From Luscinia megarhynchos (taxonomy: Eukaryota > Chordata > Aves > Passeriformes > Turdidae), in contig CM067590.1 of NCBI GenBank assembly GCA_034336665.1, positions 5,058,459 through 5,122,458 on the forward strand: a stretch of DNA of 64,000 bases, written 5' to 3'. Positions 1 through 8,795 of this stretch are shown here, piece after piece. Position 1 is the first letter of the stretch; every line of letters starts with the position of its first letter. The position numbers and the translations under genes were made by a program. The notes under the pieces were generated by a model that ran no database searches, had not been told where the DNA came from, and saw nothing but the letters and a program-made list of their open reading frames with translations.

Positions 1-150
1 GAGTCAAGGTTTGGGGTCAGGGTTTGGGGTCAGGGATTGGGTCAGGGGTTGGGTCAGGGGTTGGGATTAGGGTCAGGGGCTGGGTCAGAGGCTGGGTCAG
101 GGGCTGGGTCAGGGTCAGGGGCTGGGCCAGGGGCTGGGCCAGGGCGCACC
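1..150. repeat. GGGTCAGG-type G-rich minisatellite
   Basis: Short irregular units built from GGGTCAGG and GGGTTGGG are repeated, first as GGTTTGGGGTCA and later as GGGGCTGGGTCA. The G-strand is on +, with many runs of three or four Gs that could form G-quadruplexes. The array probably extends left of the window. Confidence 0.85.
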
Positions 151-179
151 CGGGACTTGCTGGGGCTCAGCCGGACCCG

Positions 180-426
180 GCAGCCGGGATGGGCCCCCAA
201 ACTCCAGCCGGGATGGGCCCCAAACTCCAGCCGGGATGGGCCCCCAAACTCCAGCCGGGATGGGCCCCCAAACTCCAGCCGGGATGGGCCCCCAAACTCC
301 AGCCGGGATGGGCCCCAAACTCCAGCCGGGATGGGCCCCAAACTCCAGCCGGGATGGGCCCCAAGCTCCAGCCGGGATGGGCCCCCAAACTCCAGCCGGG
401 ATGGCCCCCAAGCTCCAGCCGGGACA
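180..426. repeat. 23-24-bp GC-rich minisatellite, 10 copies
   Basis: Ten near-identical copies of a unit containing CCGGGATGGGCCC followed by AAACTCCAG; copies differ mainly in the number of Cs (23 or 24 bp). Long ORFs in several frames here come from the stop-free repeat and are not genes. Confidence 0.92.
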
Positions 427-748
427 GGAAAGCCGGAGCAGGGGCGCAGCGCCCCGCGGAGAGGCAGCAGAGCGCTCAGCACCCCCCACGCCCCGGAGCC
501 TTCCTGCTCCCTCAGACACTTCGGGCAGCGACCTCTCCACATCCCGCCCGGTGCCGGGGGATGCGCGGGGCCGGCGAGCCAGCGAGGCCGAGCCCCCCGC
601 CCCCGCCCCCGCCCGGGGCGCTGCGGTTGGAGCCGTGGAGTGGAAGTAACAGGCGGTGACACCGCTGCCCAAAAACCGCCGCCAGAACAATGGGCGGGAG
701 CGCGGGGGACGCAGGCGGCCACGCCGCCCCCAACGCTCGCCAAGGAGC
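427..748. other. GC-rich unique sequence
   Basis: This is CpG-rich sequence between two tandem arrays. No gene, promoter motif set or mobile element was recognised. Confidence 0.4.
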
Positions 749-812
749 CGGGGACATCGCGGGGACATCGCGGGGACATCCCGGGGACATCCCGGGGACA
801 TCACGGGGACAC
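749..812. repeat. 11-bp repeat (GGGGACATCSC), about 6 copies
   Basis: This is a short tandem array of an 11-bp unit with changes at the last two bases (GC, CC, AC). It has no coding meaning. Confidence 0.9.
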
Positions 813-1029
813 CTGGCCTGGGCATCCCAGCCGAGGGACACCCCACGCGCGGCGCTGGGTGGTCCTAAGGGGTGGCGGAGGCGCCGGGAGGGAAGGCTGG
901 AAGTCCCGAGGGTGGCACTGGGACAGAGCGGGGCCACCGCGCCGGGCACACGCCCGGGGCACCCGCCCAGCCCGGCCCTGGCGGGGACAAAGTGAGGGAA
1001 TAGAAAATGGCAGGAGAGACAACGGAGGA

Positions 1030-1215
1030 GCGAGGCTGCTTTGCCTTTAAAATAATGCAGCAAAATTAGCAGCTCTGCAGTCATTAATATGCAAAAATGC
1101 AAATGAGGAGGTAATTAAGCTGCAGTCCTCCGGAGGATATTTCCATCATAATGAATTCTATTGTCAGGGAAAGAGCAGCCAGGCAGATTTATGGTGCTTA
1201 CATGAATAAAAAATA
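1030..1215. promoter_or_regulatory. AT-rich candidate enhancer with octamer and homeodomain sites
   Basis: A sharply bounded AT-rich block in otherwise GC-rich DNA. It contains a consensus POU octamer ATGCAAAT (1097-1104), TAATTA (1112-1117), CATTAATATGCA just upstream and AATGAATTCTATTG downstream. Such motif-dense, repeat-free islets are typical of vertebrate conserved non-coding elements. In mammals ONECUT3 lies upstream of TCF3, so either gene could be the target. Conservation is not demonstrated here. Confidence 0.4.
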
Positions 1216-1377
1216 TGAGTATCCGAGTGGTGTCCTTGCTGCCGGCTGCTGTCCCCTGCCCAGCCGAGGGGGCACACGGGCACTGAGGGTCTCCATCCTT
1301 GTGCCATCCAGTCGCACGGGCACGGGCCACCTGCAACAGCTTTGAAAAACAACTCGCCCTTCTTTATGCTTGTTTCA

Positions 1378-2072
1378 TTTCCTTCCTTCCTTTTGCTTCT
1401 TCCTTCTTCGCTTCCTTCTTCCTTCCCTTCCTTCCTTCCTTCCCTTCCTTCCTTCCTTTAGCCCTTCCTTCCTTCCTTCTTCCTTCCTTCCTTTCCTTCC
1501 TTCCTTCCTTCCTTCGCCCTTCGCTTCCTTCTTCCATTTCCTTCCTTCGCTTCCTTCCTTCCTTCCTTCCTTCCTTCCTTCCTTCCTTCCTTCTTCCTTC
1601 CTTCGCCTTCCCTTCCTTCCTTCCTTCCTTCCTTCCTTTCCTTCCTTCCTTCCTTCCTTCCTTCTTCCTTCCTTCCTTCCTTCGCTTCCTTCCTTCCTTC
1701 CTTCCTTCTTCCTTCCTTCAGCCTTCCTTCCTTCCTTCCTTCCTTCCTTCCTTCCTTCCTTCGCTTCCTTCCTTCCTTCCTTCCTTCCTTCCTTCCTTCT
1801 TCCTTCCTTCCTTCCTTCCTTCCTTCCTTCCTTCCTTCCTTCCTTCCTTCCTTCCTTCCTTCCTTCCTTCCTTCCTTCCTTCCCTTCCTTCCTTCCTTCC
1901 TTCCTTCCTTCCTTCCTTCCTTCCTTCCTTCCTTCCTTCCTTCCTTCCTTCCTTCCTTCCTTCCTTCCTTCCACTTCCTTCCTTCCTTCCTTCCTTCCTT
2001 CCTTCCTTCCTTCCCATTCCTTCCTTCCCTTCCTTCCTTCCTTCCTTCCTTCCTTCCTTCCTTCTTCCACTT
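1378..2072. repeat. (TTCC)n polypyrimidine tract, about 0.7 kb
   Basis: Almost uninterrupted CCTT tetranucleotides with scattered TTCG, TTTAG and TTCC length variants. The + strand is nearly pure pyrimidine, so it could form intramolecular triplex (H-) DNA. Long Phe/Leu/Pro/Ser ORFs on + and Lys/Glu/Gly/Arg ORFs on - are artefacts of the repeat. Confidence 0.97.
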
Positions 2073-3567
2073 CCTTCCCATTGCGTCTGGCCCCAGGGGA
2101 TCAGTCATCCGTGCCACTCGGAGGACTGGGGACCAAAACCAGGAGGTGATCTTCCCTGCGGGGTCCCGGTGACACCCGAGCTGGTGACACGGCTCTGCGA
2201 GGACCAGCTCTGAGCACGCGGGATCCTCTGGTGCCCTCGGTGAGGAGCCGGACATCACCGGCGCTCCTCTCCTCCCGCCCAGCGCTGGGGCCGAGGGCCC
2301 AGCCAGGGCTGGCACAGGGACACGGGGACAGCAGGGAGGTGGGGACTCGCGTGGGGGGATGACCCGCGGGATTTGGGGAGCTCTCCGAGCCGCGCAGGTG
2401 ATGCCCCAGCCCGAGAGCCACCAGCCCTTGGCCATGGGGTCAGTGTCCGTCTGTGGGGTCACCGCCCTGCCCCGAGCCACCCGCGGGTGCCCCCAAACCT
2501 GGCGGCCGCGGGCTGGGGCTCAGCCTTCCCCTTTCCATTCCCGCCGCGGAAAACAAACCGAAACCCACCCAAAACGAAATAGTTGGCGGCGTGCCACCCT
2601 GCAGCTGCCGGCTCCGGCTCAGCCTGGCATTTTTCAAATGTCAAGGCAAAAGGCTGCGGGGCCGCCCGGCGCGGGGGGCTCGGCAGGGCGGGGGGCCGGG
2701 GACAGGAGGGGCACGGGAGGGGCGTGCGGGAGGGGGAAGGGACCCCCGCCACCCTTGCAGCTGTCGCTGTCGCCCCTGAGGTGAGGTGTGGGCTGCGGGA
2801 GGCGCAGGGAGGGGAGCGGCTCCATCTTAGCGGCCGAGGCGAGGGAAGACGATTAAAGAAAAAAGGGAATAAAAGCAGGAAAGGAGACAGGCAAACAACA
2901 GCTGCTGGTGGGGATGCAGGGCTCTTTTTTGCTTTCAAAGCCAGGCTCGGGACCCCCTGCCACGGTCCCCCTGCCCCACACTGCGGCCCCGAGGGTGGCC
3001 AGGCAGCTGTGGCCGGAGGCTGGAGCCTCGCTGGCTCTCTGAGGATCCGGGGAGCCGGCGCTGAGCTCATCCCCACCGCGGGCACCCCCTGGCACTCACC
3101 GGGCGGACACGGGCGGGGTGGAGCTGTCCCCAGCAGGACACGGCCAGGGTGGCAGAGCCGCCACAACCCCCGGTCCCCGAGCCCGCCCGCCGCGCTCCCC
3201 CTCCCCCGGCGGCCCCAGCTCGCACCTGCGGAGCCGCAAAGCCTCCGCTCCCCGCGGGAGGGGGGCAGCGCCGCCGCGCCCCCTTCCTCCCCCTGCTCCC
3301 CCTCTCCTGAGCGCTGAAATCGCCGCTTTTCCCCAGGGAAGCTCAAAGGCTGCTCCACCAGGCAGGTGAGCGCCTCGTGGGTGCTCTGGGGGCACCTGCA
3401 CAGGTGGGGGACGCCTCCACCCGTGGGAGCGCTGCCACCCGCGGCTGTCCCCTCCCCAGCACCCCGCTCAGCCCCGTCAGGCTCTGGGGGTGCTTTCGGA
3501 ATTTAGGGATGACCCTGACGCGCTCGGAGCTCCGGGCGCGGCTTTCAGGGCCCCAAGCGGGTGGGGA
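2073..3567. other. GC-rich unique region, possible CpG island without a gene
   Basis: CpG content is high from about 2480 onward, with an embedded AT-richer patch at 2830-2935 containing an E-box CAGCTG. No convincing coding exon is seen: the overlapping ORFs on both strands are Pro/Ala/Gly/Arg-rich and resemble no family I know. It could be a distal CpG island or an unannotated first exon. Confidence 0.35.
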
Positions 3568-3717
3568 GGGATTTGCGGGTTCTGGGTGCGCAAAAGGGAT
3601 TTGCGGGTTCTGGGTGCGCAAAGGGATTTGCGGGTTCTGGGTGCGCAAAAGGGATTTGCGGGTTCTGGGTGCGCAAAAGGGATTTGCGGGTTCTGGGTGC
3701 ACCAAAGGGATTTGCGG
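3568..3717. repeat. 28-bp minisatellite, about 5.4 copies
   Basis: The unit begins GGGATTTGCGGGTTCTGGGT and ends GCGCAAAA, 27 or 28 bp by A-run length. The last full copy has CACC instead of CGC. Confidence 0.93.
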
Positions 3718-4150
3718 CGGGCAGTGAATTGCTCTCAAACCGGCTCTTGAGGAGCGCAGAGCGCGCTGAGCGCGGAGCTGCCCCGTTTATCTCCCTCTGC
3801 CCCGGGAGAGCCGCGGGGTCCCCCCCGCTGTCCCACCCCGTCTCCGGCGGGTCCCGGGGGTGGCAGCGCCGTGCGGGCCGGGGGAGGGGACACGCCAGAA
3901 GGAGCCCTGAGGACACCGGAGCCATTTCTCCGGTCACACCCAGCCCGCTGTGCCCTGTCCCGGGATGGCCAGCGCCGGCCGGGAGCGCAGCCCCGCGTAC
4001 CCCGAGCCCCGAGCCCCAGGCCCCCGAGCCCCCCGGCTCGGCAGCAGCTCCCCCGGAGCTTTGGGGTGACATCCTGCTCGCTGTCACTGCCGGGCCCGGA
4101 GCAGCGGCGGGCGGGGCTGGGGGCGCGGGGCCCGCCGCCCGGCTCGGGCG
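3718..4150. other. CpG-rich unique sequence
   Basis: High GC and CpG, with no recognisable gene or repeat. It leads directly into the 50-bp minisatellite. Confidence 0.35.
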
Positions 4151-4433
4151 GACCCAAAACGGCGATTACCCAAAAATGACCCCCCGGCCCAGCTCGGGCT
4201 GACCCAAAACGGCGATTACCCAAAAATGACCCCCCGAAACGGCTCGGGCCGACCCAAAACGGCGATTACCCAAAAATGACCCCCCGGCCCGGCTCGGGCC
4301 GACCCAAAACGGCGAGTACCCAAAAATGACCCCCCGGCCCAGCTCGGGCTGACCCAAAAACGGTGATTACCCAAAAATGACCCCCCGGCCCAGCTCGGGC
4401 TGACCCAAAACGGTGATTACCCAAAAATGACCC
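4151..4433. repeat. 50-bp minisatellite, 6 copies
   Basis: Copies start at 4151, 4201, 4251, 4301, 4351 and 4402, each beginning GACCCAAAACGGYGA and followed by TTACCCAAAAATGACC and a CGGCCCRGCTCGGGCY-type end. The exact 50-bp period and few substitutions suggest recent expansion. Confidence 0.95.
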
Positions 4434-4477
4434 TGAGCCCGCCCTGCGCTTACGGGGGAGGGATCACAGATTCCTTG

Positions 4478-6272
4478 GGTGTCCCACGGGTGCTGTGTGT
4501 CTCCCATGGGTGCTGTGTGTGTCCCACGGGTGCTGTGTGCGTCCCATGGGTGCTGTGTGTCCCCATGGGTGCTGTGTGTGCTCCCATGGGTGCTGTGTGT
4601 GTGCCCCACGGGTGCTGTGTGTCTCCCGTGGGTGCTGTCTGTCCCGTGGGTGCTGTGTGTCCCCATGGGTGCTGTGTATCTCCCATGGGGTGCTGTGTCT
4701 CCTATGGGTGCTGTGTCTCCTATGGGTGCTGTGTGTCTCCCGTGGGTGCTGTGTGTTTCCCATGGGTGCTGTGTGTCTCCCGTGGGTGCTGTGTGTCTCC
4801 CGTGGGTGCTGTGTCTCCCATGGGGTGCTGTGTCTCCCGTGGGTGCTGTGTGTGTCCCCATGGGTGCTGTGTGTCTCCCTATGGGTGCTGTGTGTGTCCC
4901 ATGGGTGCTGTGTGTGTCCCATGGGTGCTGTGTGTGTCCCATGGGTGCTGTGTGTCTCCCTATGGGTACTGTGTGTGTCCCATGGGTGCTGTGTGTCTCC
5001 GTGGTGCTGTGTGTCTCCCATGGGTGCTGTGTGTGTCTCCCGTGGGTGCTGTGTCTCCCACATGGGTGCTGTGTCTCCCTATGGGTGCTGTGTGTGTCCC
5101 ATGGGTGCTGTGTGTGTCCCGTGGGTGCTGTGTGTGTCCCATGGGTGCTGTGTGTGTCCCATGGGTGCTGTGTGTGTCCCATGGGTGCTGTGTGTCTCCC
5201 ATGGGTGCTGTGTGTGTCCCACGGGTGCTGTGTGTCTCCCGTGGGTGCTGTCTGTCCCGTGGGTGCTGTGTGTCCCATGGGTGCTGTGTATCTCCCATGG
5301 GTGCTGTGTCTCCTATGGGTGCTGTGTGCTCCTATGGGGTGCTGTGTGTGTCCCATGGGTGCTCTGTGTGTCCCATGGGTGCTGTGTGTCCCATGGGTGC
5401 TGTGTGTGTCCCATGGGTGCTGTGTGTCTCCGTGGGTGCTGTGTGTCCCATGGGGTGCTGTGTGTCTCCCGTGGGTGCTGTGTGTCCCGTGGGTGCTGTG
5501 TGTGTCCCACGGGTGCTGTCTGTCTCCCATGGGTGCTGTGTGTCTCCCATGGGTGCTGTGTGTCTCCCGTGGGTGCTGTGTCTGTCCCATGGGTGCTGTG
5601 TATCTCCCATGGGTGCTGTGTCTCCCATGGGTGCTGTGTGTCCCCAGGGTGCTGTGTGTCCCGTGGGTGCTGTGTGTCTCCCGTGGGTGCTGTGTGTCTC
5701 CCATGGGTGCTGTGTGTGTGTCTCATGGGTGCTGTCTGTCCCATGGGTGCTGTGTGTGTCCCATGGGTGCTGTGTGCGTGTCCCATGGGTGCTGTGTATC
5801 TCCCATGGGTGCTGTGTCTCCCATGGGTGCTGTGTCTCCCATGGGTGCTGTGTCTCCCATGGGTGCTCTGTGTCTCCCATGGGTGCTGTGTGTCCCCAGG
5901 GGTGCTGTGTGTCTCCCATGGGTGCTGTGTGTGTCCCATGGGTGCTGTCTGTCCCATGGGTGCTGTGTGTGTCCCGTGGGTGCTGTGTGTGTCCCATGGG
6001 TGCTGTGTGTGTCCCATGGGTGCTGTGTATCTCCCATGGGTGCTGTGTCTCCCATGGGTGCTGTGTCTCCCATGGGTGCTCTGTGTCTCCCATGGGTGCT
6101 GTGTGCCTCCCATGGGTGCTGTGTGTCCCGTGGGTGCTGTGTGTCTCCCATGGGTGCTGTGTGTGTCCCATGGGTGCTGTGTGTCTCCCATGGGTGCTGT
6201 GTGTCCCATGGGTGCTGTGTGTCTCCCATGGGTGCTGTGTGTCCCATGGGTGCTGTGTGTCTCCCATGGGTG
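4478..6272. repeat. 1.8-kb minisatellite, 20-bp unit (TGTGTCYCCCATGGGTGC)
   Basis: Roughly 85-90 copies of a unit of about 20 bp in which CCCATGGG, CCCGTGGG or CCCACGGG alternates with CTGTGTGT. Length variants of 16-22 bp come from the GT run and from an extra G or C. The unit lacks stops in all + frames and most - frames, which creates spurious ORFs of up to 650 codons rich in Cys, Val, His and Gly. Confidence 0.97.
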
Positions 6273-6412
6273 CTCCTGGCGCTCTCCAGTCCTGCCAGTC
6301 ACGGAAAGTTTTGGCAGCAGCTCCAAACCAGCCCAGGACGGCACTGCCAGGCTCGGCCACCTTTGTGGTGCAATATTAAAATAATATAAACGCCTAGCAA
6401 GTAGTGCTGGAA

Positions 6413-6702
6413 CAATAAATAAAATAAAATAAAATAAAATAAAATAAAATAAAATAAAATAAAATAAAATAAAATAAAATAAAATAAAATATAAAATAAA
6501 ATAACATAAAATAAAATAAAATAAAATAAAATAAAATAAAATAAAATAAAATAAAATTAAAATAAATAAAATAAAAATAAAACAAAATAAAATAAAATAA
6601 AATAAAATAAAAATAAAAATAAAATAAAATAAAATCATAAAATAAAATAAAATAATAAAAAATAAAATAAAATAAAATAAAATAAAATAAAATAAAATAA
6701 AA
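6413..6702. repeat. (AAAAT)n pentanucleotide microsatellite
   Basis: About 55 AAAAT units with a few AATAA, ACAT and AAAAAT interruptions. The ORFs of Phe, Tyr and Ile on the - strand are artefacts. Confidence 0.97.
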
Positions 6703-7225
6703 TGTTAGCAGTATTTAACACAGACACTGAAAATAGTTATGTTAAAATTCTCTTCCTTTGTTTAAATAATACCAAATACCAAAGAGCCATCAAACGTCCT
6801 GGCAGGAAAAGTCTCAAAATAAGGGTTACAAATAAAAAAAGCCAGAAAACATAGTAATTTAAAAATTTCTATAAGTTGCATGCAAATATTAGGAAATTAG
6901 TATCTTGTATTAAAATTAAAAATTAAAAATTGTAATATTCATCAGCTGAAAATACTTATTGTGTTGTAAATAAAAATCCTTCTCTTATCTCGTCTCCTTC
7001 TTGTCTCCCTCTTGCTCTAACCTCTCCTAAGCTCTCTTTGTAATAAAATGCTAACCTAAAAAAACAAAATATATTAGGTTTATAAGTCTGTCCTGCGACA
7101 ACATCAACCCCACACGCCTCCACCTCTCCCACCTCCAAACTTTTTCTCTTTTTTTTCTCTTTTTCTCCCTTAAACACCCGATTTTTAAATAAACCAGCCA
7201 CGAACCGCCTGAACGCTCGAGCTGG
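6703..7225. other. AT-rich sequence of unknown origin
   Basis: AT-rich to about 7080, then pyrimidine-rich (CTCTT runs at 7139-7180). It includes AATAAAATGCTAACC and TATTAGGTTTATAAG words that faintly recall a retroviral LTR, but I found no paired LTR, primer-binding site or target duplication. I make no firm call. Confidence 0.25.
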
Positions 7226-7515
7226 GCTTTGGAGACCTCAGGGGAGCAAACTCCGGGTGCCGCGGGAAGGAGCGGCCCGAAGCCCCCCGGATGTGGGTTA
7301 GCGCGGGGTGGGGGAGCCGCGGCAGCCGGGTCCCGGCACACGGGGCTGCCCTGCATCAGTGCCACCGTTCATCCGCTTCCTGCACCCCCAGCCCCCTCCG
7401 CGGCTGGGGGCGGCCCTACGCTGTGGGGGGACAGCGGTGGGGCCTTGGGGTGTCCCCACCCTTTGGCAGGGCTGCTGGGGAGCTGGTCCCAGTCCCCGAG
7501 TCCCCCAGAATGTAG

Positions 7516-7905
7516 CCCCCTCCTGTACCACCCCAAATCCCATCCCCGGGGGAGCTCAGTCCCCTCCTGTATCCTGAATGTCCCCCAAAGTCCCATCCCC
7601 GGGGAGCTCAGTCCCCTCCTGTATCCTGAATGTCCCCTGTCCCCCAAATCCAGGCCCCGGGGAGCTCAGCCCCCTCCTGACCCCCCAGAATGTCCTGTCC
7701 CCCAAATCCCAGCCACGGGGGTGCTCAGTCCCCCTCCTGTACCCTGAATGTCCCCCAAATCCCAGCCCTTAGGCACTCAGTCCCCTCCTGTATCCTGAAT
7801 GTCCCCCAAGGCCAGCCCTGGGGAGCTCAGCCCCTCCGACACCCCCCAGAATGTCCCCTGTCCCCCAAATCCCAGCCCCGGGGTGCTCAGTCCCCTCCTG
7901 GCCCT
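7516..7905. repeat. ~50-60-bp minisatellite, about 7-8 copies
   Basis: Each unit contains CCCCTCCTGTATCCTGAATG, then CCCCCAAATCC and GGGGAGCTCAGT. Copies vary by insertion of an extra CTGTCCCCCAAAT or CCCCAGAATG block. Confidence 0.88.
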
Positions 7906-8177
7906 CAGTGACAAGCCCCTGGCCACAGCTGGGGCAGAGGGGCTGTGCTGCTCTGTCCTCTCACATGCCCAGGGCTGAGCATCCTCCTCTCCCTCCTCAG
8001 CGTCCCTTAACACCCTTTGGGTCTCATCCCACGTCCTCTCTGTGCCCCCTCTCCCACAAACCCCTGAGGGCAGCACCTGCAAAATGCCAGGGAGGGAACC
8101 CGGCAGCTCCAGCCACGGCACAGGCACCCACAGCCAGGGGCTGCCCCTGCCCCGGCACGGGGCACAGCTCGGGAGGA

Positions 8178-8293
8178 TGCTCTGCTGCCCTGGCCACAGC
8201 CCAGCCCTGCAGCAGCCCCTGCTGCCCCTTCCTCTCTGCTGCCCTGGCCACAGCCCAGCCCTGCAGCAGTCCCTGCTGCCCCTTCCTCTCTGC
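8178..8293. repeat. 54-bp tandem duplication
   Basis: Two nearly identical copies of a segment reading CTGCTGCCCTGGCCACAGCC, then CAGCCCTGCAGCAG and CTGCTGCCCCTTCC. It is a simple local duplication. Confidence 0.85.
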
Positions 8294-8614
8294 TCCCGGG
8301 GGTGCTGGTCTCTAATTTCGCCAGGATTGCTGGGGTTGGTTCCCCCCACATGGCACCTCAGCCTGGGGAAGTGAGAGAGCAGCTGGAGGACACAGCAGAG
8401 CAGATCTGCAGCTGTGGTGAGGATGGACAGGGGCTGGAACACCCACAGCACCCCGTGCCCAGCCCTTCCCAGGATTTGGGCTGCCCTGCACCCCCTGCGA
8501 TAGGGGGATGTGGGGTTGTGTCCCCTGGAGAAGCACAGCCAGCCCTGGGCCCTTCGCTGGGGAGATCAGCCACGAATTTTGGGCCCTCAGGGGTCACACA
8601 GGGGGAGTGTTCAG

Positions 8615-8795
8615 CAGCAAAGTTCTTCCCCCCAGGGTGCTGGCACTGCCCAGGCTCCCCAGGGAATGGTCCCCAAGGCTGCCAGAGCTGCCTTTGGACA
8701 CTCTCAGGGATGCTCAGGGTGGGGCTGTTTGACCTGGGTTTGGACAAAATCATCCCTGTGGGTTCCTTCTAACTCAGAATGTTCCAGGATTCCAC
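8615..8795 (+). mobile_element. CR1 3' fragment, sense
   Basis: It begins near TTCTTCCCCCCAGGGTGCTG, runs through GGGAATGGTCCCCAAGGCTG and GGACACTCTCAGGGATGCTC, and ends in CTAACTCAGAATGTTCCAGGATT, the avian CR1 3' signature. It is truncated at the 5' end. Confidence 0.8.

Noticed and set aside
1..150. Telomeric repeat
   Set aside because: Units are GGGTCAGG/GGGTTGGG, not TTAGGG; a G-rich minisatellite.
1299..2480. Phe/Leu/Pro/Ser (+) and Lys/Glu/Gly/Arg (-) ORFs
   Set aside because: Translation of the TTCC tetranucleotide array.
4367..6638. Very long Cys/Val/His/Gly ORFs (+) and Thr/His/Pro ORFs (-)
   Set aside because: Products of the stop-free 20-bp minisatellite, open in several frames on both strands.
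6703..7225. Endogenous retrovirus LTR
   Set aside because: Only weak AATAAA- and TATTAGGTTTATAAG-like words; no paired LTR, primer-binding site, target duplication or internal viral sequence.
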